A stretch of 64,000 nucleotides of DNA, from positions 2,330,954-2,394,953 of the forward strand of contig NZ_KI519454.1 in assembly GCF_000482545.1 (NCBI RefSeq), read 5' to 3'. The notes beneath the pieces were generated by a model. The model made no database searches. It saw only the letters and a program-made list of their open reading frames with translations, and had not been told where the DNA came from. This document shows positions 9,126 through 17,800 of this stretch, one piece after another (the first letter of the stretch is position 1; each line of letters opens with the position of its first letter). This stretch comes from Arthrobacter sp. 35W (GTDB lineage Bacteria > Actinomycetota > Actinomycetes > Actinomycetales > Micrococcaceae). The position numbers and the translations under genes were made by a program.

Positions 9126-9617
9126 ATGACCACGCGACTGGCCGCCGGCGACACCGCCCCCGCATTCACCCTCTCCGACGCCACGGGCAAGCTGCACACG
9201 CTTGCCGACTACGCCGGCCGGAAGGTGGTGGTGTACTTCTACCCCGCCGCCTCGACCCCGGCCTGCGCCGCACAGGCCTGCGACTTCCGCGACAACCTGG
9301 CCATCCTGCAGAGCGCCGGCTACGACGTCCTGGGCATCTCCCCCGATCCGGTGGCGAAGCTGGCCAAGTTCTCCGACAAGGAGGAGCTGACGTTCCCGCT
9401 GCTCGCCGACGAGGACCACGCCGTCGCCGAGGCCTACGGCGTCTGGGGCGAGAAGAAGAACTACGGCAAGACCTACACCGGGCTGATCCGTTCAACCATC
9501 GTCGTCGACAGGGATGGCACGGTGGCCGTGGCCCAGTACAACATCCGCGCCAAGGGCCATGTGGCCAAGCTGCTGCGCGATCTCAAGCTGGCCGAAAAGA
9601 CCACCGCCGCCGCCTAG
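9126..9617 (+). CDS. bcp: Thioredoxin-dependent peroxiredoxin (BCP type)
   Basis: This 163-residue cytoplasmic peroxiredoxin reduces peroxides. The active-site segment STPACAAQACDFRDN gives the peroxidatic Cys47 and a second Cys52 five residues on, the same spacing as the atypical 2-Cys pair of E. coli BCP. The ATG at 9126 is chosen because of the CAGGAG ribosome-binding site just before it; the in-frame codon at 9093 lacks one. It appears to be a single-gene unit ending upstream of tRNA-Leu. Confidence 0.93.
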   Translation: MTTRLAAGDTAPAFTLSDATGKLHTLADYAGRKVVVYFYPAASTPACAAQACDFRDNLAILQSAGYDVLGISPDPVAKLAKFSDKEELTFPLLADEDHAVAEAYGVWGEKKNYGKTYTGLIRSTIVVDRDGTVAVAQYNIRAKGHVAKLLRDLKLAEKTTAAA

Positions 9618-9745
9618 CGGCCGGCCGCCGCCGCCACGCACCGCCGGCCCGGATGGGATCCAGAAATGGATTCGGGCCCGGTGCGGGCGGCGGGTAGGAT
9701 GGTTGAGGTCCAACAGCGGCCGCCCTGCAATGGTGCACGGCCCAC

Positions 9746-9827
9746 GCGCGAGTGGTGAAATTGGCAGACACGCAGGATTTAGGTTCCTGTATCTTCGGAT
9801 GTGCGGGTTCAAGTCCCGCCTCGCGCA
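9746..9827 (+). tRNA. tRNA-Leu(UAG)
   Basis: A complete 82-nt class II tRNA can be folded by eye. The acceptor stem pairs GCGCGAG with CTCGCGC. The anticodon stem CAGGA/TCCTG closes the loop TTTAGGT, giving anticodon UAG for leucine codons. A variable-arm hairpin (ATC-TTCG-GAT) and a T-arm GCGGG-TTCAAGT-CCCGC follow. The terminal CCA is not encoded. No integrase or flanking repeat marks it as an integration site. Confidence 0.97.
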
Positions 9828-9831
9828 CAAG

Positions 9832-9859
9832 AAATGCCCCTGGAAACAGGGGCATTTTT
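9832..9859 (+). terminator. Rho-independent terminator after tRNA-Leu
   Basis: An 11-bp perfect stem (AAATGCCCCTG / CAGGGGCATTT) with a GAAA loop is followed by a run of T. It begins five bases after the tRNA end, a classic intrinsic terminator. Confidence 0.93.
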
Positions 9860-9989
9860 CGTTAAGGTGGTTCACAGCCGCCGTCCAGCGGACCGTCATG
9901 GGCCACCATTAGAATGGGCGGTTCCGGCAATTTGCGTCTATATCGACGGGCACGCCGCAAGGCAAGGTCGTCAGGGAGTGGTGTCTGCA

Positions 9990-11648
9990 GTGGGTTCAAA
10001 GGCCGGTAGAGGGCTGGTAGCGGGCTTTGGCGCGCTCCTGCTGGTGGCGTTGGCCGCATGCACACCCACCCCCACGCCGGCGCCAACGCCGGGAACCAGC
10101 GCCTCGGCCGAACCGGCTGTATTCAGCTTCGGCACCGGTGCCGAACCGGCCGGACTGGACCCTGCACTCGTCAAGGACTCCGAGTCCTACCGCGTCACCC
10201 GGCAGATCCTGGAGGGTCTGGTGACGGTGGATCCCACCACGGGCGATCCGGCCCCCAGCCTAGCCACCAGCTGGGACGAGGAGGAGGACGGGCTGGCCTA
10301 CGCGTTCACACTGCGCGACGGCGTGCAGTTCCAGGACGGCACCGTCTTCGATGCGGCGGCAGTGTGCGCCAACTTCACCCGCTGGTACTCGCTGCCGGCC
10401 GCCACCCGCGGCGATGCCGCCTCTGTGACGTTCAAGCAGATCTTTGGCGCCTTCTCCGGTGACGCCGCAAACTCCAGCTACAAATCCTGCACCGCTGTGG
10501 ATGCCTCCCATGTGCGCATCGAGCTGGGCACACGCCTGACCGGTTTCCTCCAGGCGATGACGCAGCCGGCCTTCGCCATCTCCTCCCCCGCCGCCCTGGC
10601 CGCCGGGGATGCCAACAACCTCTCGGCCTCGGTGGCAGGCCACAAGGTCTCGGCCTTCGGCCTGCATCCCGTGGGCACCGGGCCGTTCTCCTTCGGATCC
10701 TGGAAGGATGGCCGTGTCACGCTGAACGCCAACCCCACCTACTGGGGCGACAAGGGCCAGATCTCCGTGCTGAACTTCATCACCTACGACCAGCCCGAGA
10801 CCCGGCTGCAGGCGCTCAAGGACGGCTTGATCGACGGATTCGATCCGGTGACGCCGGGCAACTTCGATGCCTTGGTCCGCAACGGCACCCAGATCCTGCA
10901 GCGCGACCCCTTCTCCGTCGTGTACCTGGGGATCAACCAGGCCAACCCGCTGCTGGCGGATGAAAAGGTCCGCACCGCCCTGGCCATGGCGATCGACAAG
11001 GAAACGCTGATCCGCGATTTCTTCATCGACGGCACCAGCCCCACGGCGCAGTTCATCCCGCCGAAGCTGAGCGGCTTCAACAAGTCGGTCACGGGCCAGC
11101 CCTTCGACGTGGAAAAGGCCAAGAAGGCACTGGCGGCCTCCAGCTACAAGGGGGAGCCGCTGAAGTTCTACTACCCCACCAACGCCACACGCGCCTATCT
11201 GCCCACGCCGGAAAAGGTCTACGCGGAGATCGCCCGCGAGCTCACCGCCGTCGGCTTCAACATTGTGCCGGTGCCGGTGGATTGGGCCGATGACTACGTG
11301 GGCAAGGTCACCAGCCCCGGCGACCACGCCCTGCATCTGATGGGCTGGAACGGCCTCTACGCCGATCCGGACAACTTTGTGGGCACGCTCTTCGGCGCAC
11401 CCAACGCCGAGTTGGGGCTCAACGACCCCCAGCTGGTCAGCAAGATCCTGCGCGCCCGCTCCCTGCCCGTGGGCACGGAGCGCAACGAGGCCTACCAGTC
11501 CATCAGCGAACAGATCGCCAAGACGGTGCCGGCCATTCCCATCGCCTTCCCGATCTCCGCCGTCGCCCTCTCCTCCCGGGTGGAGAGCTACCCGGTGAGC
11601 CCTGTGCTGAACGAAGTCTTCAACAAGGTCAAGCTCAGCGGGCACTGA
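9990..11648 (+). CDS. ABC transporter substrate-binding lipoprotein, family 5
   Basis: This SBP_bac_5 lipoprotein is about 552 residues. A short signal with lipobox LVALAAC (Cys24 from the chosen start) is followed by a Thr-Pro linker (TPTPTPAPTP). The ligand domain contains EPAGLDPALVKDSESYRVTRQILEGL, typical of peptide-binding proteins. No ATG is available near the signal peptide. The GTG at 9990, after AGGGAG, is preferred, and GTG codons at 9978 or 9981 are alternatives. No permease or ATPase genes lie next to it, so it must work with a transporter encoded elsewhere. Confidence 0.88.
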   Translation: MGSKAGRGLVAGFGALLLVALAACTPTPTPAPTPGTSASAEPAVFSFGTGAEPAGLDPALVKDSESYRVTRQILEGLVTVDPTTGDPAPSLATSWDEEEDGLAYAFTLRDGVQFQDGTVFDAAAVCANFTRWYSLPAATRGDAASVTFKQIFGAFSGDAANSSYKSCTAVDASHVRIELGTRLTGFLQAMTQPAFAISSPAALAAGDANNLSASVAGHKVSAFGLHPVGTGPFSFGSWKDGRVTLNANPTYWGDKGQISVLNFITYDQPETRLQALKDGLIDGFDPVTPGNFDALVRNGTQILQRDPFSVVYLGINQANPLLADEKVRTALAMAIDKETLIRDFFIDGTSPTAQFIPPKLSGFNKSVTGQPFDVEKAKKALAASSYKGEPLKFYYPTNATRAYLPTPEKVYAEIARELTAVGFNIVPVPVDWADDYVGKVTSPGDHALHLMGWNGLYADPDNFVGTLFGAPNAELGLNDPQLVSKILRARSLPVGTERNEAYQSISEQIAKTVPAIPIAFPISAVALSSRVESYPVSPVLNEVFNKVKLSGH

Positions 11649-11744
11649 GCGGATGCCGAGTGATGGACGTCGCTTGATTTAGGGAACACCTCTGTGAAGC
11701 GATACTCTTCTAGCGCTAGGAAAAGCCGCTAACGGAGTTGGATC

Positions 11745-13244
11745 GTGACCTTCATTTCAGACACCAAAGACGCCGACGTCGTTCTCATCGGAGGCGGCAT
11801 CATGAGCAGCACCCTCGGTGCCATGCTCAAGCAGCTGGAACCGAGCTGGAAGATTGTGCTCTTCGAGCGCCTCGACGAGGTTGGTCTGGAGAGCTCCAGC
11901 CCGTGGAACAACGCCGGCACCGGCCACGCGGCGCTCTGCGAGCTCAACTACTCCCCCGCCGCCAAGGACGGATCCGTTGATCCGGCCAAGGCCATCAGCA
12001 TCAACGAGCAGTTCCACCTCTCGCGGCAGTTCTGGGCCCACCTGGTGTCGAACTCGATGATCGGTTCGCCGAAGAACTTCATCAACACCGTTCCGCACAT
12101 GAGCTTTGTCACCGGCGCGGACCACGCCAAGTTCCTGCGCACGCGCTTTGAGGCACTGAAGCCCAACGCGCTCTTCTCCTCCATGGAGTACAGCGAGGAC
12201 CACGACCAGATCGCCCAGTGGGCTCCGCTGGTCATGAAGGGCCGCTCCGGCTCGCAGCAGATTGCCGCCACCCGCTCCGCCGAGGGCACCGACGTCGACT
12301 TCGGCGCGCTGACCCGCGAGCTGGTGCACTACATGGGTGCCAACGACGTCGAGGTCAACTACGGCACGGATGTCACAGACGTCCAGCGCGACGCCGACGG
12401 CCGCTGGGACGTGTCCCTCAAGCACCCCGCCTCCGGCGAACACGGCCGGATCAAGGCCAAGTTTGTCTTCATTGGCGGCGGTGGCGGTGCCCTGCACCTG
12501 CTCCAGCGCTCCGGCATCCCCCAGGGCAACGGCTTCGGCGGCTTCCCGGTTTCCGGCCAGTTCTTCCGCTGCACCAACGAGGAAATCGCCGCCCAGCACA
12601 GCGCCAAGGTCTACGGCCAGGCCTCCGTGGGCGCCCCGCCCATGTCCGTCCCGCACCTGGACACCCGCTTTGTCGACGGCCAGCGCTCACTGCTCTTTGG
12701 CCCGTACGGCGGCTTCTCCACCAAGTACCTCAAGACCGGCAGCTACATGGACCTTCCCGGCTCCATCCGCCCCGGCAACATCGTCCCCATGCTGGCCGTG
12801 GGCAAGGACAACCTGGGCCTGGTGAAGTACCTGGTCTCGGAGGTCATGAAGACCCGCGGCGCCAAGGTTGACGCCCTTCACGAGTACTTCCCCGAAGCCA
12901 ATGGCGACGATTGGGAACTGATCACCGCCGGCCAGCGTGTACAGATCATCAAGAAGGATCCGAAGAAGGGCGGCGTGCTGCAGTTCGGCACCGAGGTCAT
13001 CACGTCCTCGGATGGTTCCATCAGCGCCCTGCTGGGTGCGTCCCCGGGCGCGTCCACGGCCGTGCCGATCATGCTGGAACTGCTCCAGCGCTGCTTCCCC
13101 CGCAAGTTCAAGCTGGAGTGGCAGGATTCGCTGCGCGACATGATGCCGACCTTCGGAACCAAGCTCAACGACAATCCGGACCTCGCCGCCGAGACCCTGG
13201 CCAAGACCGCCGTGGTCCTGGGGCTCAACACCGACACCGTCTAA
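11745..13244 (+). CDS. mqo: Malate:quinone oxidoreductase
   Basis: This 499-residue FAD-dependent, membrane-associated enzyme oxidises malate to oxaloacetate and passes electrons to quinone, replacing or supplementing NAD malate dehydrogenase. The N-terminal dinucleotide-binding motif [17 protein letters not shown] and the family blocks [21 protein letters not shown] and [13 protein letters not shown] are clear. Length is normal. It is a single-gene unit ending in a strong hairpin at 13246-13269. Confidence 0.96.
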   Translation: MTFISDTKDADVVLIGGGIMSSTLGAMLKQLEPSWKIVLFERLDEVGLESSSPWNNAGTGHAALCELNYSPAAKDGSVDPAKAISINEQFHLSRQFWAHLVSNSMIGSPKNFINTVPHMSFVTGADHAKFLRTRFEALKPNALFSSMEYSEDHDQIAQWAPLVMKGRSGSQQIAATRSAEGTDVDFGALTRELVHYMGANDVEVNYGTDVTDVQRDADGRWDVSLKHPASGEHGRIKAKFVFIGGGGGALHLLQRSGIPQGNGFGGFPVSGQFFRCTNEEIAAQHSAKVYGQASVGAPPMSVPHLDTRFVDGQRSLLFGPYGGFSTKYLKTGSYMDLPGSIRPGNIVPMLAVGKDNLGLVKYLVSEVMKTRGAKVDALHEYFPEANGDDWELITAGQRVQIIKKDPKKGGVLQFGTEVITSSDGSISALLGASPGASTAVPIMLELLQRCFPRKFKLEWQDSLRDMMPTFGTKLNDNPDLAAETLAKTAVVLGLNTDTV

Positions 13245-13245
13245 A

Positions 13246-13269
13246 GGTCCGATCCATAGGGATCGGACC
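13246..13269 (+). terminator. Hairpin terminator after mqo
   Basis: A 10-bp perfect stem (GGTCCGATCC / GGATCGGACC) with a 4-nt loop starts two bases after the mqo stop codon. It lacks a T tract, as is common for actinobacterial terminators. Confidence 0.7.
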
Positions 13270-13319
13270 GCGCCAGCGGATAGCATGGCGGGACAGGCCA
13301 GCACTTTGGGAGTGTACTT

Positions 13320-16300
13320 ATGTTCCGCCTAGCTTCTATGTCCCTCGGCAACCGGGCGCTGATTGCGCTCATCACCGTCTTTGCGGTGGTGTTCGGCGTG
13401 ATCACGCTCGGTTCGCTCAAGCAGGAGCTCATTCCATCCATTGAGTTCCCGCAGATCACCGTGGTGTCCGCGATGCCCGGGGCCTCCCCCGAGGTGGTGG
13501 ACAAGCAGGTCAGCGAACCGCTCAATGCCGCCCTCGGCGCCGTCGAGGGTCTGGAATCCAGCACCGCCACCTCGCGCAGCGGGCTCTCCACGATCAACCT
13601 CGCCTTGGCCTACGGCACCAATATGGACCGGGCGCGGAACCAGATCGATCGGGCCATCTCCAACGCCCGCCCGCGGCTGCCCGACGGCGTCGAGCCGGCG
13701 GCCATTGCCGGTTCCATTGCTGACTTCCCCATCGTGTTCCTGGCCGTCTCCTCGGACAAGAGCCTGGGCGAGCTGAACACGGAGCTGCAGCGCCTCGCCG
13801 TGCCCCGGCTGCTGCAGATCGACGGCGTGCGCAGCGCCGACGTCACAGGCGCCAACGGCACGCACATCGCGATCCTGCCCGATGCCGGCAAGATGGCCGC
13901 GGCCGGCACCAACATCTCCGCCATCACCTCCGCCCTGGGCAACAATGGCTCGCTGGTGCCCATCGGCAGCATGAGCCAGGACGGCAAGACCCTGTCCGTA
14001 CAGGCCGGAAGCCCGGTGGATTCCCTCGACGCCGTCAAGGGCCTGCCGCTGTCCGGCGCCAAGCCTGCCGCGGGCGGCGGACCCACCACCATTGCCGACG
14101 TCGCCACCGTGGAGATGGCGGACGACACCACCACCTCCATCACCCGCACCAACGGCGTGCCCACGCTGGCGCTGTCCGTGACCAAGAAGCCCGACGCCGA
14201 CACCGTGTCCCTGTCCCGTGCGGTCCAGGCCGAGCTGCCGCAGCTGGCCTCGGAGCTGGGCTCGAACACGAAGTTCACCACGGTGCTGGACCAGGCCCCG
14301 TTCATTGAGAAGTCCATCAAGGACCTCACCACCGAGGGCCTGCTGGGCCTGGGCTTCGCCGTCGTCGTCATCCTGATCTTCCTGATGTCCGCGCGCTCCA
14401 CCCTGGTCACAGCGATTTCCATCCCGCTGTCCCTGCTGATCACCTTCATCGGGCTGTGGGCCACCAACTACTCGCTGAACATCCTCACCCTCGGTGCGCT
14501 CACCATCGCCATTGGCCGCGTGGTGGACGACTCCATTGTGGTGATCGAGAACATCAAGCGGCACCTCAGCTACGGCGAGGACAAGCGCACAGCCATCCTC
14601 TCGGCCATCCGCGAGGTGGCAGGCGCCGTCACGGCGTCCACCCTCACCACCGTGGCCGTGTTCCTGCCCATCGCCTTTGTGGGCTCCCTGGCCGGCGAGC
14701 TCTTCCGCCCCTTCGCACTGACCGTCACCATCGCCCTGGTGGCCTCCCTCGCGGTGTCGCTGACCATCGTGCCGGTGCTGGCCTACTGGTTCCTCAAATC
14801 CCCGGCAGTTTCGGGGGCCGACGCCCAGCCGCTGGCCGGCAAGGCCCTGCTGGAGGCCGTGGAGGCCAAGGAGCGCAGCAGCTGGCTCCAGCGCGGCTAC
14901 CTGCCGATCCTGGCCAAGACGCAGAAGCACCCCGTCATCACCCTGGTGGCCGGCGCCCTGATCCTCGTGGCCACCCTGGCCATGACGCCGCTGCTGCCCA
15001 CCAACCTGCTGGGCAACTCCGGGGAGAACAGCCTCTCCGTCAAGCAGGCGCTGCCCCCGGGCACGTCCCTGGCGACCACGTCGGAGGCCGCCACCAAGGT
15101 GGAGGCCAAGCTCAAGGACATCCCGGGCATCAAGGATGTCCAGGTGACCATCGGCAATGCCTCGGGCGGCTTCTCCGCCCTGCTCTCCGCCGGCTCATCC
15201 AGCGCCTCCTTCCAGGTGGTGACGGATGAGAAGGCGGACCAGACCAAACTGGCCGCCACCGTCCGTGACGAGTTGAAGACCGTCGCCGGCGCCGGCACCA
15301 TCACCGTGGGCTCCTCCGGCGGCGGGTTCGGCACCTCCAACAGCGTTGATGTCACGGTCACGGCCCCCACCGGCGCGGATCTGCAGAACGCCGCGGACGC
15401 CATGGTCAAGGCCATGGACGGCATTGAGGGCGCGGCCAGCGTCACCAGCAACCTCTCTGCAGCCCAGCCCGTGGTGCAGGTGAGCGTGGATCGGACCAAG
15501 GCCGTTGCGGCCGGGCTGACCGAGCAGCAGATCACCGGTCTGCTGGCGGCCACCGTGAGCCCCGTGCCCGGCGGTTCCGTGCGCATCGACACCACCGACT
15601 ACCGCGTGCTGATCGGCACCGGCACCCAGTTCACCAGCGTGGACGCCCTCAAGGACGCCAAGATCCCGACCGCCACCGGTCTGGTGGCCCTCTCCAGCGT
15701 TGCCACGGTGGAGCAGGTCAACACCCCGCTCTCCATCACCTCCGCGAACGGCCAGCGGACCGCCACGGTCTCCATCTCGCCGTCGGGCAGCAACCTGGGC
15801 TCGCTCAGCACCGAGGTGGCCAAGCGCATGACCACCGCCGAGCTGCCGGCCGGCGCCACGGCAACCCTGGGCGGGGCCAGCACGCAGCAGGCCGAATCCT
15901 TCAGCCAGCTGGGCCTGGCCATGCTGGCCGCCATCGCCATCGTCTATGTGATCATGGTGGCCACGTTCAAGTCGCTCATCCAGCCGCTGATCCTGCTGGT
16001 GTCCATCCCGTTCGCCGCCACTGGGGCGATCGCCCTGCTGCTGGTGTCCCAGGTTCCGCTGGGGCTGCCCTCGCTGATCGGCATGCTGATGCTGGTGGGC
16101 ATTGTGGTCACCAACGCCATCGTGTTGATCGACCTCATCAACCAGTACCGCCGGCCCTCCGGGGACCGCCCGGCCATGACCGTGGCCGACGCCATCGAGC
16201 ACGGCGCCCGGCAGCGTCTGCGCCCCATCCTGATGACGGCGCTGGCCACCATCTTTGCGCTGACCCCGATGGCCCTGGGCGTGACGGGCGGCGGCGGGTT

Positions 16301-16637
16301 CATATCGCAGCCGCTGGCCATCGTCGTCGTCGGCGGTCTGGTCTCCTCCACGGCATTGACCCTGATCCTGGTGCCGGTGCTCTACCGGCTGGTGGAGGGC
16401 CGCCGCGAACGCAGGCAGCTGCTCAAGGCGCTCCAGCAGGTGCAGCCCGTGCCCGCCGGCCGCACGTCGCCCTCCCCTGCGGCGTCCACGGATTCCGACA
16501 ACCCCGCCGGTCCCTCGGGCAATGGCAAGTCACCCGCGGGCGTCCTGTCCTCCTCCACCGTAGCGGTGCCGGCCTCCCAGGACTGGACCACCGGAGCCAT
16601 CCCCAAGGTCCGCGGCCGCCGCGCCGCCAACGAGTAA
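13320..16637 (+). CDS. RND superfamily efflux transporter permease (HAE1/AcrB-like)
   Basis: This 1105-residue inner-membrane exporter has the two-fold AcrB layout: a first helix, a large porter domain, a helix bundle, then a repeat. The proton-relay pair is visible in GRVVDDSIVVIENI, matching the Asp-Asp of AcrB helix 4. Segments such as FKSLIQPLILLVSIPFAATG and GIVVTNAIVLIDLINQYR mark the second half. No membrane-fusion protein or outer-membrane factor is encoded beside it, resembling the stand-alone SwrC-type RND pumps of Gram-positive bacteria. The low-complexity Ser/Pro-rich tail is probably cytoplasmic. Its substrate is unknown. Confidence 0.92.
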   Translation: MFRLASMSLGNRALIALITVFAVVFGVITLGSLKQELIPSIEFPQITVVSAMPGASPEVVDKQVSEPLNAALGAVEGLESSTATSRSGLSTINLALAYGTNMDRARNQIDRAISNARPRLPDGVEPAAIAGSIADFPIVFLAVSSDKSLGELNTELQRLAVPRLLQIDGVRSADVTGANGTHIAILPDAGKMAAAGTNISAITSALGNNGSLVPIGSMSQDGKTLSVQAGSPVDSLDAVKGLPLSGAKPAAGGGPTTIADVATVEMADDTTTSITRTNGVPTLALSVTKKPDADTVSLSRAVQAELPQLASELGSNTKFTTVLDQAPFIEKSIKDLTTEGLLGLGFAVVVILIFLMSARSTLVTAISIPLSLLITFIGLWATNYSLNILTLGALTIAIGRVVDDSIVVIENIKRHLSYGEDKRTAILSAIREVAGAVTASTLTTVAVFLPIAFVGSLAGELFRPFALTVTIALVASLAVSLTIVPVLAYWFLKSPAVSGADAQPLAGKALLEAVEAKERSSWLQRGYLPILAKTQKHPVITLVAGALILVATLAMTPLLPTNLLGNSGENSLSVKQALPPGTSLATTSEAATKVEAKLKDIPGIKDVQVTIGNASGGFSALLSAGSSSASFQVVTDEKADQTKLAATVRDELKTVAGAGTITVGSSGGGFGTSNSVDVTVTAPTGADLQNAADAMVKAMDGIEGAASVTSNLSAAQPVVQVSVDRTKAVAAGLTEQQITGLLAATVSPVPGGSVRIDTTDYRVLIGTGTQFTSVDALKDAKIPTATGLVALSSVATVEQVNTPLSITSANGQRTATVSISPSGSNLGSLSTEVAKRMTTAELPAGATATLGGASTQQAESFSQLGLAMLAAIAIVYVIMVATFKSLIQPLILLVSIPFAATGAIALLLVSQVPLGLPSLIGMLMLVGIVVTNAIVLIDLINQYRRPSGDRPAMTVADAIEHGARQRLRPILMTALATIFALTPMALGVTGGGGFISQPLAIVVVGGLVSSTALTLILVPVLYRLVEGRRERRQLLKALQQVQPVPAGRTSPSPAASTDSDNPAGPSGNGKSPAGVLSSSTVAVPASQDWTTGAIPKVRGRRAANE

Positions 16638-16651
16638 CCCCTCCTCCGTCC

Positions 16652-16713
16652 CAACTGGGGCGCGCTAACTGCACAGAATTCGCTTCTTTCCTGCAGTTGG
16701 TGCGCCCCAGTTT
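16652..16713. repeat. Palindromic repeat element, copy 1
   Basis: This is a 62-nt imperfect palindrome whose two 22-nt arms (16652-16673 and 16692-16713) share the core AACTGGGGCGCGCTAACT. The same element occurs again at 17738-17800, on the other side of the nuclease-like gene. It follows the RND gene by 14 bp and could double as a transcription terminator. Confidence 0.85.
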
Positions 16714-16787
16714 GGTTTTCTGGGCCATCCAGGGGCGGGCTGTGGACAACTTCTGCAGCGACCGGCCGGTATTGCGATCATGGGGGC

Positions 16788-17729
16788 ATGTTCAATCCCG
16801 ACCGCCTGCCTCCCCCATTGGTTCTCGGCCCATTCACCGTCACCGAGGCCCGCGCCTTGGGGCTGACGGATGGCCAATTACGCCACGCCCGCATCCGCCG
16901 ATTGGGCCGCGGCATCCGCACGCTGGCTGAGGCGGACGACGACGGCACACCGCTGGCGCTGCTGGCGCGCCCCTACAGTCTGGCCACCGGATACTCTGCC
17001 GTATCGCACGAGACGGCATTTCACATCTGGGGCTTCCCGGGGTTCCTGCCGTCCACTGGCAGCGGGATCCACATTGCTCGTCAGTCTCCGCACACCACAC
17101 CCCGCCGGCCGGGCGTCGTGGGGCACAAGACCCAGTTCTTCGATGACGAGGTGGCCTTCGTCGACGGGCTGTGGATCACCACGAGGGTGCGGACCTGGCT
17201 GGACTGCTCCCGGCGCATGTCGGAGGATGAACTGACTGTAGTGGCAGACCATCTGCTGCGGGTGCCCCGGCCGAAATTCGAGGGCCGTTCCGAGCCCTAT
17301 GCCAGCATCAGCGACCTCGACCTCATCCTGGATCGGCACAAGGGGACGCCGGGCATTCGGAAGGCCCGTCTCGCACTGGGCCAGGCCCGGGTCGGCTCGG
17401 ACTCCGCACCAGAGACGCGGCTCAGGCTGGCGCTGGCCAGAGCCCGGCTCCCCGAGGCAGACCTCAACACCCCCGTCGACCTTGGAAACGGAGTCGAACG
17501 CTCCCCAGACCTGTCTTTTCCGGTGTACAAGGTTGCCGTTGAGTACGAAGGCCGGGTCCATGCGGACCCGGCTCAGGTGGACCGTGACATCAGCCGCGAA
17601 GAGGACTACCAGCGGGGCGGCTGGCAGCAGGTGCGGATCTCCAACCGGCACATGGACCATGAGGCTCATGCCGCCGTCGCCAAGGTCCGTGCCGCCCTGC
17701 GGCGGGCAGGCTGGCGGCCCACCGGGTAG
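16788..17729 (+). CDS. Conserved protein with AbiEi-like N-terminus and DUF559/Vsr-like endonuclease C-terminus
   Basis: This 313-residue protein resembles a group common in Actinobacteria. The N-terminal region has a helix-turn-helix-like segment (FTVTEARALGLTDGQLRHARIRRLGRGI), recalling AbiEi antitoxin-type proteins. The C-terminal quarter (PDLSFPVYKVAVEYEGRVHADPAQVDRDISREEDYQRGGW) has the Vsr/DUF559 PD-(D/E)XK pattern: Asp before the strand, the VEYEG acidic residue, and a tryptophan further on. The start codon follows GGGGGC. It stands alone between two copies of a palindromic repeat, and no toxin partner is adjacent. The function is not established. Confidence 0.75.
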   Translation: MFNPDRLPPPLVLGPFTVTEARALGLTDGQLRHARIRRLGRGIRTLAEADDDGTPLALLARPYSLATGYSAVSHETAFHIWGFPGFLPSTGSGIHIARQSPHTTPRRPGVVGHKTQFFDDEVAFVDGLWITTRVRTWLDCSRRMSEDELTVVADHLLRVPRPKFEGRSEPYASISDLDLILDRHKGTPGIRKARLALGQARVGSDSAPETRLRLALARARLPEADLNTPVDLGNGVERSPDLSFPVYKVAVEYEGRVHADPAQVDRDISREEDYQRGGWQQVRISNRHMDHEAHAAVAKVRAALRRAGWRPTG

Positions 17730-17737
17730 GCCCGCAG

Positions 17738-17800
17738 CAACTGAGGCGCGCTAACTGTCCGAATCCCTCGGATTTCATGCAGTTAGCGCGCCCCAGTTGG
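17738..17800. repeat. Palindromic repeat element, copy 2
   Basis: The second copy of the palindrome at 16652-16713 has arms at 17738-17759 and 17778-17799. The four arms agree over AACTGGGGCGCGCTAACT with few changes. The element starts 8 bp after the nuclease-like gene. The restored stop codon of the convergent MFS gene (TAA, 17783-17785) lies inside it. Confidence 0.85.

Noticed and set aside
9746-9827. tRNA-Leu as an integration (att) site
   Set aside because: No integrase gene and no downstream repeat of the tRNA 3' end was found; the next genes are ordinary chromosomal ones.
13329-14930. Long minus-strand ORF opposite the RND gene
   Set aside because: It is an antisense reading of a conserved transporter gene with typical low-complexity shadow composition.
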